The notes under the pieces: model-generated
The model's input: only the letters and a program-made list of their open reading frames with translations
What the model was told of the DNA's origin: nothing
The model's database searches: none
Origin: Homalodisca vitripennis
Taxonomy: Eukaryota > Arthropoda > Insecta > Hemiptera > Cicadellidae
Direction: 5' to 3'
NCBI RefSeq assembly: GCF_021130785.1
Contig: NC_060213.1
Location: 133,996,001 to 134,060,000, forward strand
Length of the DNA stretch: 64,000 bases
Program-made: the position numbers and the translations under genes
Part shown: in pieces, positions 11,885-23,840 of the stretch
Position numbering within the stretch: the first letter of the stretch is position 1
Layout of the letters: every line of letters begins with the position of its first letter

Positions 11885-12115
11885 GTTTTAGAGTTAATGA
11901 AGTTGACACACAACAAGGTGTTGTGATTTCCTGACTTACGCGTGTCACAATGCTCTGGTATGATTTGTTATTTTAACCTAGTTTGTAATTATGTGTTAGG
12001 TTAGTTATTTACCTGAAGAAGAAATCAGATTTCATATATCGAAACGTAGTATTACTGATTTTATTGTATCACTGAACGACGGCAAATGTCCGGAAAATCC
12101 TGTTTCCTTCTACGT
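11885..12115 (+). repeat. Dispersed hairpin repeat fragment
   Basis: Diverged partial copy of the unit at 3129-3457, ending CCGGAAAATCCTGTTTCCTT. The motif CTGAAGA..CGAAACG is at 12,013-12,045 but its stem is eroded (GAAATC / ATATATC). Confidence 0.6.
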
Positions 12116-12267
12116 CCAGTGCTTACTATTCTGAGGTCTCCAGGCTTTGAAAAGTATAAATGAAGTTGCTTCTGCGATGAACTTTTTTTCACGGCAACCC
12201 TGACTCTTAAAAAAGTTACCGTTGGTCGAAATCCCCCTCTTTGAGTCTTGTTTATACTTTGCATAAC

Positions 12268-12397
12268 CGTTAAACTTACTAGTACATCTATTGTTTAAAC
12301 TAACTAGTACATCGATTGTTTAAACTAGCTAGAATATCGATTTTTTTAACTAGCTAATATATTGATAGTTTAAACTAGCTAGTATATCGATTGTGTA
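12268..12397 (+). repeat. Tandem repeat, about 31-bp unit
   Basis: About four imperfect copies of a unit like GTTTAAACTAGCTAGTATAT followed by CGATT. It lies inside a segment of about 550 bp (12,190-12,740) absent from the D/E paralogous block near 30,200. No gene is supported in that segment; the 96-codon frame at 12,438-12,728 has no recognisable domain. Confidence 0.6.
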
Positions 12398-12740
12398 AAT
12401 TGCACTCAACGACTAAGCACTTTACAAACGCATTCACATGTCTCACCTAATGCCTTACAATTGTGCCTTTGAGTGGCCATGTTTTTGTCTGCAAGGATGT
12501 GCACCTTATGTAGCGCCTCGAAAACGCCACACAGTTTGTTGGTTGTTTATAATTTTTTCTTATTCGTTATCTCCTGGTATTAGTTCTTGCAGAACGCTTC
12601 CACTGAAATTAATATTTTTTAGTTGTACTAGTTATAATCTTTGCCCGACTTGTCTTTTTAAATTAATGCTTCTAAGATTTGTTATTGCTTTTTTTAAATT
12701 GTTTGCTATTGATATGTTTCCTGTTTAAAATTACAATACT

Positions 12741-13511
12741 TTACTGTAGTTACTCGGCTTCGATCAACTGCAAATTGTATCTGTTAACAAAGGTTGTCTA
12801 CTATTATATAGATCCTATCTATCCTCCTATCTATAAGTTTCCTATATAGATTATTTATGAATGGTATGACTACATTCTATGTTACTCTTAATTAAACATA
12901 TTTTTTATTGATACTAATAATAAATCCGTTAATAAATAAAAGAAAATGGTTTGATTTATTAGTTGAGGATGACTAATCTGTACTACTGCCATTTTACACT
13001 GTTGACGAGTTTATGATGAATCGCTGGGGCAATTAAGAGCACAAAAAATTCACAAAATCGTATTGCCGGATCTGAAAACTGTAATAGAGATGTTTTGAAT
13101 GGGTCATTGTCAGCGAGAATGGTTAGGTTAGATTAAGGACGGTTGTAATACAATGTTTATATTGTTTTTTTCACAATAAACGATATTATTATTATTAACT
13201 TTATTTCAGGGGGTTTATCATTTTTCTGCAATACACTGTCTGGCTACTGTTTCTTTGAGGCATAAGATCTATGTATGTTTGAGAAAACTGTAATCAAATA
13301 GGATTTAATAAATAACTTGTTGTTAATAATGATATACGGTATACAATACAATGAAATTAAAAATATAACGGGATATATTACTTCATTTCTTTGCCGTACA
13401 GTATTATTAATGCCAAAAAGATGTCATTGAGGGGTGATAAGAAAAAGCTGAACTAGTTAAAAAATGTGATATATAATTTTATTTTTTATCATAGAAATAT
13501 ATGTGGTGTGC
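12741..13511 (-). repeat. Flank of the B/C block duplicated at 29,548-30,190
   Basis: No gene. The stretch is the reverse complement of the sequence following fragment E; for example CTTCGATCAACTGCAAATTG at 12,759 is read reversed near 30,150. Confidence 0.65.
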
Positions 13512-13830
13512 CTAAGCACAGGAGTTGGCGGGTCCTACGGACACGTAGGAGGTGGAGGTCTGGGTGTAAGCGTCCATAGAGGCGGTCTTCACTGAGAAGG
13601 ACTTGGCCTTGTATGAGCTGCCGTCAATTCCCTTGACGTTGACTTCCTTGACGGAGGACTGAGCGCTGACCTTGTCCTGGCTGGTGGCAATGTTGGAGGA
13701 TCCCCTAGCGTACTTGACGATGCCATCAGTGTAAGCCTCGTCTTCCTTGTTGGCTTCAGCAGTCTTGGCGTCAGAGTTGGAGGCGGCGTTCTTCACGCTG
13801 GCACTGTAGCTCTCTACAGGCACACCGACT
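13512..13830 (-). pseudogene. Copy C: exon-3-only relative of the secreted-protein family
   Basis: Minus-strand frame matching exon 3 of gene A from GVPVESYSAS to a stop at 13,512-13,514. It lacks exons 1 and 2, the first residues of exon 3 and the splice acceptor; before the homology the sequence reads GGCGGTATCTGAGTCGGTG instead of the usual TTCAG acceptor. The frame is open but has several replacements (for example N-I-A-T-S, D-K-V-S-A, T-Q-T-S-T-S), more than the complete genes show. It lies downstream of gene B on the same strand, exactly as fragment E follows gene D. With no signal peptide or promoter it is probably inert, although use as an alternative 3' exon cannot be excluded. Confidence 0.75.
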
Positions 13831-13880
13831 CAGATACCGCCCATAATACACTTCAAAGAACGCGCAGCCTACAAGATTCT

Positions 13881-14114
13881 ATGTACGTCCCGGATCAAAG
13901 TCGGATGGTCCAATTGGAGGGTTCATCGGAGGTAGGAACGAGGAGCCTAGAACGCACCATGAGACACTGGCAAGAACAGAGGCTGTTAGAGAGAGTAGGA
14001 AACATAAACAGGCTTATCAACTATAAGGCATCCATATATAACTTTGGTAAGTGGGCCACAACTGCAAGGTTAATGTATGTCAACGTCAACCTCTCTTATA
14101 TGCTGGATAATTAA
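13881..14114 (+). other. Conserved 77-codon open frame between B and C, antisense to both
   Basis: Frame starting MYVPDQSRMVQLEGSSEV and ending near MYVNVNLSYMLDN. Its counterpart between D and E (28,945-29,178, minus) is the same length with a handful of replacements, and half of it remains after gene A. I recognise no domain. It could be a small gene, an exon of an unknown gene, or a by-product of a conserved intergenic unit; open length conserved across two copies is the only support. Confidence 0.3.
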
Positions 14115-14251
14115 AAGAGGGCTGTATTATTTGCCCCCTCAAAAATAAATATCTTTTTCAGAGATTGCATATGGTTTTTTCATCATATATTATAAAGCAA
14201 GAGCATCCAGACATGGGATTAAAATAATAAAGTGTAGTATTTAAATATTAA

Positions 14252-14257
14252 TTTATT
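14252..14257 (-). terminator. Polyadenylation signal of gene B
   Basis: TTTATT on the plus strand (AATAAA on the minus strand), 32 bp after the gene B stop. Confidence 0.65.
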
Positions 14258-14288
14258 GCAAATTTAAAAAGTCAGTGAAAACATTCCT

Positions 14289-15986
14289 CTAAGCGCAGGA
14301 GCTGGCGGGTCCTACGGACACGTAGGAGCTGGAGGTCTTGGTGTCAGCGTCCAGAGAGGCGGTCTTCACTGAGGAGGACTTGGCCTTGTATGAGCTGCCG
14401 TCAATTCCCTTGACGTTAACTTCCTTGACGGAGGACTGAGCGCTGTCCTTGTCCTGGCTGGTGGCAGTGTTGGAGGATCCCCTAGCGTACTTGACGATGC
14501 CATCAGTGTAAGCCTCGTCTTCCTTGTTGGCTTCAGCAGTCTTGGCGTCAGAGTTGGAGGCGGCGTTCTTCACGCTGGCGCTGTAGCTCTCTACAGGCAC
14601 ACCAACTCCAACGACCTGAATAATCATGTTTAATATCAGAAATGTATTGTTGTAATACATGTTCCGTTAAGCTTTGATGAATTTGGCGAGTAAATAAAAT
14701 ACAAATAAGAGAAATAGCACAGAAATTTGAAATACATTTTTGCGACACGAATTCAAAACAATGTTTTTAGAAGAAATATATAAAGCCAACATATTGTCGT
14801 TCATGAGAGGTTTTCTATTTTCACATCGAATACTACCACAAATAATACAGTGTTTGTAGTCAATTTTTAATTTGAAAAGAAAAGTAGATGAAATGAGTTA
14901 ATTTATACATTGATCAGCATTTTAAACGCGCCTACAGTCAATTGCCAAACACGCGAATATATCATTTTTAGAATATATTTTCGTGATAAAAGCTCATTAT
15001 TTTATGTATTTTTAGATACGTGCGATTGTCATTTTAAAACGATAACAAAAAGTCTATGTTTTACTCAATGACAAAACAAAGAGTGGGATAATGTTTATAA
15101 GAATTTTAGTAGTTTTTCTATAAACAAAACTTGAAATAAATGTTTACTAAACTATTAAAAATACAAAAATAAAGGTAAATACTTACTGTTTTAGCACATC
15201 CAGCAGAGATGGTGGGTACCAACTGAAACATAACATGGCGGGAAAATAAATACAAACATGTTTGAACAACTACCCACAATCGGCTTTAGTATGTAAAGAA
15301 TCCGTTAGGTCTCAACAGTACATCTAATTATTAATAACATCATCACTCGTGGAATACAATGAAATTTGCTTAAAGTTATGTTTACTACAATTAGATATGG
15401 CCGAGACGTAGTAGAATGCTTTGAAAATAAGTGAAAGTGTTCTGAATAAATATTAATTGATTAACTTATGCTTTATAGGATACCTATCTCGCTTTGTTAC
15501 TTAGATTTGTTGACTATCCACTTTCTTCCCTATACTCTTCATTCGTTTTATTCTTAGGCGATCCTTCTCTGCTGAGATATGAACACGAACTGAATAAGAA
15601 TATTCACCAGCAATCTTCTCTTGCTGATCGTAAATGGATAGTAAATCTGAAATATTTCTAAAATATGGCTGGAGAAATAGTAGGTTGCTGTTTTAAAAAA
15701 TTCATACTTAAGCCTACAAAATTGATAAAACACGCACATTACGAGAATGCCTCAAATCTATTTAACTTTTTCAACCACCTGACGTAATTTAAAAGCTAAC
15801 GTACAAAAAAATATATTGAACCTGATGTATGTTTTTTTTTCTAAATATTAGTGTTTATAGAGGTAAATTTTTAAAGTTTATAAAAGTGTTATGCCATATA
15901 AAAAATAAACCTACTAATTAATTATAGTAACTCACGATGGCGAGGGCGACAATGGCAAGGGAAGCAACGGCTACGGAGGTCCTCAT
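14289..15986 (-). CDS. Gene B: small secreted Ser/Ala/Lys-rich protein, three exons
   Basis: Minus-strand exons 15,986-15,936, 15,222-15,187 and 14,615-14,289; introns of 713 and 571 bp, with the same boundaries and phases as gene A. The predicted 137-residue precursor has the same signal peptide and an exon-3 protein identical to that of gene A; the exon-3 DNA differences are silent (for example GTC-GTT for the first two Val codons). Gene B is the mirror image of gene A in the inverted duplication, and is followed by the antisense frame and fragment C. Expression is probably driven by the shared promoter cassette. Function unknown. Confidence 0.85.
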
Positions 15987-16019
15987 GATGAGACAGAGAC
16001 AGTACAGTACAGTCAGTGA

Positions 16020-16079
16020 CTTACCATGATTTTCTCGGCGGTTATATACTGGCTCTCTACATAGAACACCTGTTCATCA
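16020..16079 (-). promoter_or_regulatory. Promoter of gene B
   Basis: Minus strand: conserved box at 16,079-16,065 (TGATGAACAGGTGTT), TATATAA at 16,048-16,042, and the initiator region AAGTCACTGACTG at about 16,024-16,012. Layout as in genes A, D and F. Confidence 0.7.
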
Positions 16080-16485
16080 CCGGTAAACAAACTTGACCGT
16101 CTTCCGCCTGCTTCATTAGTAAATTGCGATTTATAGTTTCTTAATTCGAAGTATAACCGTCTTAATTATGAGTATTGTGTATTTTTACCAAAATATTAAA
16201 AGACATGAATCTATAGAGGATGGTACTGTTCAAAAATCCTGATTTTTAGATTATATTAAAAACAATAATTAAGAGTAGTTTACTAAGGAAGAATCGTTTC
16301 TGAGGCTTAATATCCTGATTCAAAATTTTGATGTTGTCGTTAGCCGATTACCTACTTAATATCACGTGACATGTGATTAGAGGTCAACTTCTAATCCACC
16401 TATTATGTTCAAGACTCATGGAGCAATTGAAAAATATATAAAGGTAGTGGTTAATGTAAAATACTCCTGTTAATGTAAAAAAATC

Positions 16486-17114
16486 CAATATTTTTTAACA
16501 AGGCCTTTCGAAATCAAAGGTTTCATCGTCAGGCGACTCCACAAAAAAATCTTTCAATATTTGTATTACAAAATATATTAACATTCCATATGTTGTACAT
16601 GCAAATACAACAATTTGGAAATATTTCAACCAGTATGACAAATTAGACATGACTACAGATAATTGTTTTAATAAATTGAGAACAAAGTAGAATGGATTTT
16701 TAATCGGTTCTTCTTAATTCTTAATTAGTCTTTATTTATTTATGTTTATGTAAAGTGATTCCCATGCATTTCCCATTCGTTTTGTTACCTCTTTTATTAA
16801 TTTTAGATTTTTTTCGATAGTGTGTTCTGATTCAGTATCGCGCTTGGTTGTAGGAGATTTTTTAATTCTTCCATATTTCGTGTGTGATAATTCTACTCCT
16901 TCTCAATTTATAAAAAACCTAAACTGTAGTCATGTCTAATTCGTCATACTAGCTAAAATATTTCTAAATTGTTGTATTTGCATATTTACGTTATAGTATT
17001 TTAATATGAATGTAATACAAATAATGTAAATATTTTTTTATGAAGTCACCTAAACGCAGATGAAATCTTTGGTTTCGAAAGGTCTAGTCCGTCCAAAAAA
17101 TTTATATTGGAAAA
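16486..17114. mobile_element. Fold-back element, paralogue of 6816-7444
   Basis: Inverted ends around 16,486-16,545 and 17,040-17,114. The left end read on the minus strand is CTGACGAT, stem GAAA..TTTC, GAAAGGCC; the right end has GAAATC-TTT-GGTTTC then GAAAGG. No coding capacity. Confidence 0.6.
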
Positions 17115-17189
17115 GCGTTGTATACTATAAGAATTATTTAACGATCATATGTACTATATACTAATATAACTACCAATATTATGTCTTCT

Positions 17190-17400
17190 CGAAAAAACAA
17201 CAACAACATGCTGTGATTCCTGACGCTGTGGCATAGTTTGTTTACTTTATAGTTTATAGTTAAGTGTTAGGTTAGTTATCCACCTGAGTAAGAGACCAGA
17301 TTACAGGTTTCGAAACGTAGTGTTACTGATTTCTTGTATCACTGAACAATTGTAAATGTTCCGACGAAATCCTACTTCCTTCACAACCCTTACATTGTCA
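17190..17400 (+). repeat. Dispersed hairpin repeat fragment
   Basis: Paralogue of 6530-6725, with the hairpin CTGAGTA, GAGACC, loop, GGTTTC, GAAACG at 17,284-17,316. Confidence 0.6.
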
Positions 17401-19179
17401 AAAACAAACTGTAAACAAAGAATGATTTAATCGTTTAAGAAGAGAGTGACTAAAAGAATAAAATGATCTTGAACAAATAATAATATTGTAAAGCTGACCA
17501 GGACAATAAAGCAGCATTAAAGCATTGAATATGTTATAGGGCATCAAGAGATGCCAGGGTCCTAAGAAATATACAAGAACTCTAAATATTAACCGGAATA
17601 GATTAATTGGAAAATTACGTACTTTGCTGAATTGACTTCATCTGAAACCCCTGGAAAATATCAGAAAATATCTATAAAGTGGGATATGATGTCAGTAGTA
17701 ATGAAAACATTTTATTCCTAATATCTCATTACGGTAACTAAAAAATTGAGATTATTGGAATGACAAATAAACGGTGAAGGTAGCAAAGTGATAATGAACT
17801 TGTTCAAGTCAGCAAAACATATACTATACAAGCTCGAATACGTTTTTTCAGCCGCGAAGTTATTAAATCAGTAGATAATTAAATAAATTATAGAGCGATA
17901 TGTAGCAATGGCATTTCAATGCAGAAGTTTTTTTTGCCCTGCGAGCAATGATTCAACTAAGAAATATATCTCTTAAAACCGAGAATGTTTCCTTTTGAAT
18001 ACCGAAAATAAATTTTGTTTATTCATTGGCCAAAGTTACGATTCCTGCCAGTAACTTGTATAAAAGAACGTAGGCATGAAACAAGGGGCATACAACTGAT
18101 ATTTTCCCGTAGTGGACAGAAAGTAAAGCCCCATTTTGTTCCTTAAAATGTTCTTGGCTCTTTTCTTTGTTGAGAACGATCTTTCATCTGTACATGTCAG
18201 TAATATTGAATTATTTAAATAATAATAATAGTTCACAAAAAAGTAAATTGTATTGTAAAAAGTTAAATAAATGCAAATATTGTGGGAGGGAGGCGGATCC
18301 CTTGGACCCACATCACTGACTTCGTCCTTGCTTGTATACTTCATAGCATCCGTGAACAATAAAAATACAGATCACAAAACTTGGCGAATATATCACTGCT
18401 AGTTAATCACACACATAAAAATTAATATTTTACAGTCACAATTGCAATCTTCATTTAAAGAAAAATTTTAAAGTGCCTTTAAAAATATTTGTATTTATCT
18501 GGAGGGCTATAATAGATATATATATATATATATTTTGTAAAAAAGATATATTTATCTTGACCTTGGCTGCTGAGAAGTCACACAAGCTCGTCTGTAACAA
18601 TAAATGATTTATGTGGTAGGTAAGATTCTACAGTCTCAGAGAAAACGTCGTAAGCTTGGATATCTTCATGCCTCTGGAAGGTACAGCAGATCATAATGAA
18701 GGTTAAGGAATTATATTTGCCACTTGTAGATTACACGATATTCCGATTATTCCTTATTACGTTTTTTACTTTGTTATTACTCTTTTGCTGTTTTTGTTAC
18801 AGTTGCATATCTCTATTTATTGTTGATGCTCATGTATTATTGATAATTTTTAATGTTATTACTGCTGTACAAAATTATGCTGTGGCAATTAGTTTACTTT
18901 CAAACGGTAAGTTATTATACTTTCATTATATCATTACAACGTATCATTATATATACAGCTATGTAAATAACAACAATTAATTAATTAGTTATATGTTATT
19001 TTAAATAAAGTGACATGATTTGGCTGAGCCGACACAAATCAATTGGAATCCTGTGTCTTTTGGTCTTCATTATAGTTTAATGTCCAGTAAATACCTAAAG
19101 ATTAGCTGTTTAGTAATTATTACAGTAATGTTGGCTTCTATGTTTCCAGAAAAGACGATCGAGATAACGCGTATAGAAA
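17401..19179. repeat. Non-coding part of the right duplication arm
   Basis: No gene seen; mirror of about 5000-6530. It includes a short TA repeat near 18,520 and a repeat at about 18,080-18,330 (words GAACGATCTTTCA and CCTTGGACCC) that recurs at about 26,640-26,890 and 5,720-5,930. Confidence 0.5.
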
Positions 19180-19395
19180 ATGGATTGGAGTCGTTGGGCT
19201 CGGACGTTTTCAAGTCAAGGAATAAACGTTGGGTGTCCCTATGGGTGTTCCCAAGGTTTGCGTAGTGGCCCAATTTGTTTGAATTTGTACACGTTAGAGT
19301 TTCCCAGTCGTCTTCATTATTGCACTTCTCAGTTTTATTTGAGAACAATTGATTTTTATTTGAGCTGTACTTTTCATATGAGCAGGATATGTTGA
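19180..19395 (+). pseudogene. LINE reverse-transcriptase fragment
   Basis: Open frame with GCPYGCSQGLRSGPICLNL followed by a short hydrophobic stretch, resembling the P-Q-G-x-x-x-G-P-x-L block of non-LTR reverse transcriptases. Inverted paralogue of 4767-4982. No catalytic Y/F-A-D-D box follows, so it is a dead fragment. Confidence 0.45.
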
Positions 19396-19425
19396 GGAAG
19401 GATGTTGATAAAATTAACTGACTTA

Positions 19426-21458
19426 AGGTTGGGACACACATAACCGCACCGCGCCCGACATGTCAGTCGGCCGTATGCTGGCCATCATACGGTGAAAGAA
19501 TTGCAGCGCAGTTTTCATCCTGCAAGTCCATACTTGTCCGCACCGACACCAGACCGTCGTGGCCGCACCGTGCCCGCACCGTCACCGATATGTGGAGTTT
19601 GAATTTTGACGGGCACGGTGCGGTCTACGAGCGGCATCATATGTTGTTTACTGTTGCTTTCTTCTTTTAAAACTATTTATGTAGTCTACACGTTCTATTT
19701 TATTGAATTATTTAGTATAGCCTACTAACTCTACATCCTGTGTTCGCGTACAAATCATATTTATTGATAAAAGTAGGCTATTACATTTTCTTACATTAGA
19801 GTAAACTAGTCATATTTTCTTATTGTGCATATTTTCTTATTACAACAAATTTGAAAAACCATGTTGTACATTAAGTGATTTTAAACAACTAAATTCGAAC
19901 TATTAAAAAGTCTATAAACATTTTTCATTAATTAAAAAATAACAAGCATGTAATTATTTGAGCAAAAATCTATTTTTCTTTGATGTTTTGAAGTTACTTG
20001 ATAAATTTATTCCGGTATTTTGTAAGAGTCATATTTAGAATGTCTCTATGACATTTTTATTTATTATTCTTTTCACTTCAATAAAGTAAAAATAAAAATA
20101 TTTATTTTACAATAAGATTTTCAAACAAGAAAAACCCATGTTAAAATAAATAATAATAATACTAAATCATTGATTTCCCCATAATAACAAACTGAATATT
20201 ACAAATAAATATTATTGCCAGTGCTTAGTAATATATAAGACTATGACATAACGTATTTACAATAGCAGTAAATAACAAATAAAAAAAAATGTTTTCTACT
20301 TACTTTATTTCTAATTTATGTACTTAGAGTAAATAAAATATAAAAAGTAGGTTTACATCCTTTTAGATTTTCTTTCTTTTCTTAAACCTAATAATTAGGC
20401 CAATAGATTTACAAAATAAGGAAATTTAGGTACCCATAAGAGGCTGTTCCTGTGTTGGGGATACTATATACAAAAAGGGTAAAAAATAAAAAATAGCGGA
20501 ATCGAGCAAGAATGAAATGATAAAAATTATTATTGTAACTTATGTAGTAAATAATGTACTATTACGTTTCAAGGTTTAAATTTAGTAATAACTATTGTGC
20601 TGTATTAAACAAAAAGGATTTATGCATGATTTACAATTCAAATATTAGGCTTTACACATGTAGCATTAAATATTATATTATAAATAATTATTTTATAATG
20701 TTCTAACTTTAAATATTATTATAACTTAGCAGACAAGACTAATCGTACACTAATTTATTATCTTAAACATATACTCAATATCATTTTGACCAATCAACCA
20801 TACTCTAATTTTTTTAGAAAATATATTTATGTTTTCTACTATTTTTGACTAATTCTCTGGCAACAAATTATTTGTCCTCGGAGCTATAAAAGAAATAATT
20901 TTGTAAAATTTGTTTTTTGTATGTTCTCCAGTATATATTTTTACAAATATTTACTATGTTTTACAAATTATTATAAACGGGCTTGCAACATGGCAAACTC
21001 TCTGGTATCACACTATAGCTCTTGGGTTTAATACAAAAAACACCAAATACACTGTTTATAGTGTAATTTGACCGAAATTCACTGCAATGAAACACAATGA
21101 ACAAGAATTATACATTAAACATATAACCAAGATAATGATATTATTTACAAATTTTACACACTAGCTGATTGTAGAAAGCTTTACTGTAGCATTGAAATGT
21201 ATCATTCACCACAGCTATTAATAAACATAACAACAATGAAATTAAACAATTTTCCTCAAGCAATACTTAATCTTCCAAATATTTTTTAAGTATCTGTCAC
21301 TTTGAATTCAAAAGAAACATGCTCTAGTACAAACAGTGAGATTGTTGCGCTCGGACTGCATACGGACATGTGTGGCCTCACGGTAACCGAGCCGAGCCCG
21401 CACCGACAATCGGCCGACTCACGTGTCGGGCACGGTGCGGTTATGTGTGTCCCAACCT
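19426..21458. mobile_element. 2033-bp non-autonomous DNA transposon with TTA target duplication (Harbinger-like)
   Basis: Both ends read AGGTTGGGACACACATAACC inward, continuing GCACCG-[C/T]-GCCCGACA, with GC-rich terminal inverted repeats of roughly 50 bp. TTA flanks the element at 19,423-19,425 and 21,459-21,461. The paralogous left arm has an uninterrupted site near 4687-4690 with a single TAA, on the reverse strand relative to this arm, so the insertion postdates the inverted duplication. The interior is very AT-rich with no long frame, so it is non-autonomous. A 3-bp TTA duplication suits PIF/Harbinger; the family name is inference. Confidence 0.8.
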
Positions 21459-22139
21459 TTATGGAGTACGGTGTGAAGGCGGGGTGAGCCAATCATAAAT
21501 CATTAGTTTTTAACATAACAACCGATACGAATAAATAACAACTCTTTTAGCGGATTTCAGTTTACATAACCGTTTTACAAATAAACTAATGTCAATAAAA
21601 TCCAAACTGAGTACCTGTATTTAAATTAAAATGAATACATCACTTCCAGCAGTAGGCTATATAAAGTTTGAATATGTTTCTAAGTATCTTATAAGTAAAT
21701 CCCTTAATGAAGGATGTATGTTTCTTGTACTTCTGGGGTTCAAAGTAGTTTACAAGAACGCTTTCTTTGTTGTCTCTAGTTTTACATGCGGAATGTCCTG
21801 CATGTCATCCGTTCGTTTCGACAGTTTGCTCTTCAGATAAAAACCTTCACCGTTTCCAATATCTTATGTATCAATGACACAAAAAGCTTACAAAATTCCC
21901 TCACCGATACCAAACTGGCTGCCTTTCTATTGTAAGGAATGTGATCAAATTTTCTCAGATTAAATATTAACCTTACCGAATAGCGTTCCGTCCGCGTAAG
22001 GATCATACAAAGCTCCTGAGTGAAACTATTTCCAAACGCAGGAAGAGCGTAATTGATCGTTTAAAATACCAAGGAATTAATCATGTGCAGCTTCGATAAC
22101 ACGGGAATTAAAGTTCTAAAACTATTAAACTTTCTTAAT

Positions 22140-23050
22140 TTATTTATTGCACATTGAGAAATATATTCAACAAACCTAAAAAATTAACTCAGGGTCAGTT
22201 GTGACCCCTAAGGCTTTTACAAATTTTCGGTGTTTACTTTAAACAATACAGACCGCCTGCAGTCATTTCATTCTTAATAGGTGATGAGGAAAAATGAACA
22301 TTTATCCGCATTTAATCTAAGCCATATCCATCCAACCAGCTTTTTATCTTAAGCAAGTTGATATTAATACGTTGCAGAGTTTTATTGTCACCTGAAGGAG
22401 AGTACGTCGAAAGAAGTAGAGTATCGCCTGCAACGAGTAAAGCTAACACCATGAAAATTCATTTTCAAGATTAGCGGTATGTAAGATGAATATAATTGGA
22501 CCCAGGCACGAACCTTGGGGGACACCCGTAGCTTTACAAAACACATTCGAGTAACGTTCATTTATTTTATTCATCATTTTAGATAAAAACTAAACCAATT
22601 AATGACCGTATCAGCAAACTTTATAAAATGATAATTTAGTTTGCAATAATTAAATGAAACAAGACGCATGAAAGAAGCCCAGAGTCACATAGTACGAGTA
22701 AAGAGAACACCGTGAAAATTCATTTTTAAGGTCAGCGGGGTGATGAATATAATTATTGGTCCCAGGCACGAACCTTGGGGGACACCCATAGCTTGAGAAA
22801 GTACACTCGAGTAATTTTATTTTATTTAATTCTTTTATTTTAGTCACCCGTTTAAATAAAATCTAAATCAATTAATGATCGTATCAGCAAACTAATACAA
22901 TTTTATTTAGCTTGCAATAATTCACTGAATCAAACGCATGAAAGAAGCTTAATGTCTCTAGGATACTCCCATGGCTTTTTTTCTCTTTTCATATACAGCT
23001 CGTTCGTAATGTTTAATAAGGACCGATGTAGAGCTTAAAAACTTTCTAAA
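22140..23050 (-). pseudogene. Degenerate LINE reverse-transcriptase remnants, partly duplicated
   Basis: On the minus strand GGTGTCCCCCAAGGTTCGTG (about 22,500-22,525 and 22,765-22,790) encodes the G-V-P-Q-G-S-x-x-G-P-type block of non-LTR reverse transcriptases. No long frame remains. Paralogous to 10,480-11,350. Confidence 0.5.
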
Positions 23051-23506
23051 ACCAGATTGATTTTGGGGGAGAGTGTTTACGGAATTAATAAAGGCCGCTA
23101 ATTGATCAACTACCAGTTTCTCGATAGTTTTAGAAAAGGATTATAAACTGATATAAGCCTATAATGGTATACCAAGTGAGGGTTTTTTTGGGAGGGGGGG
23201 GTAAGGATGTAATGATACTATGCTTCTAAGTTGTAGGAAAACAGCTGATTTATCAATAATTCCGGCACATAAAGGATTGGCATCAACACAAATTGATCTC
23301 TGTTCTGATTTTCTCAATCAGGGACGTAGTCTTCTGTTACGTTTGCACTGGTTTATTACTCACTGCGTTAGAGTATCCATTCTGTCAAAGAACCGATTCT
23401 GCTTTATCAATCACCGAATCTTCATCCACACAAATCATATGTAATAACATGCCCAAGATCGAACTCGAAGTTGCTTATATAATGACGAAGATTTATACAA
23501 AATTGC

Positions 23507-23840
23507 AGAAGTTATATAAATTTTCCAGTCATTCAAATCTCTAGATAGGTTCGTTCTTGAGATATAGTGCGGACAGACAGACATAAGTTATATAAATTTT
23601 CCAGTCATTAAAATCTCTAGATAGGATCGTTCTTGAGATATAGTGCGGACAGACAGACATAAGTTATATAAATTTTCCAGTCATTAAAATCTCTAGATAG
23701 GATCGTTCTTGAGATATAGTGCGGACAGACAGACATAAGTTATATAAATTTTCCAGTCATTAAAATCTCTAGATAGGATCGTTCTTGAGATATAGTGCGG
23801 ACAGACAGACAGATAAGTTATATAAATTTTCCAGTCATTC
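23507..23840 (+). repeat. Tandem array, 76-bp unit, about 4.4 copies
   Basis: Unit starts ATAAGTTATATAAATTTTCC and ends GACAGACAGAC; copies begin at 23,583, 23,659, 23,735 and about 23,813, with a first copy at about 23,507. Unit-to-unit identity is nearly complete, and the array is absent from the paralogous block near 11,560. Confidence 0.85.

Larger units (their letters stand above)
14190..19422 (-). repeat. Right arm of the large inverted duplication
   Basis: Reverse-complement counterpart of 4140-9720 with gene B in place of gene A. The arm is interrupted after 19,425 by a 2033-bp inserted element and resumes at 21,462. Confidence 0.75.

Noticed and set aside
12438..12728. 96-codon Cys/Phe-rich plus-strand frame
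   Set aside because: No domain, no splice context, absent from the paralogous D/E block.
18696..18980. 94-codon hydrophobic frame resembling a membrane peptide
   Set aside because: Its inverted paralogue (5282-5497) diverges by indels that ignore the frame; AT-rich chance hydrophobicity.
23507..23840. CRISPR-like direct repeats
   Set aside because: Units are contiguous with no unique spacers, in a eukaryotic context; an ordinary tandem repeat.
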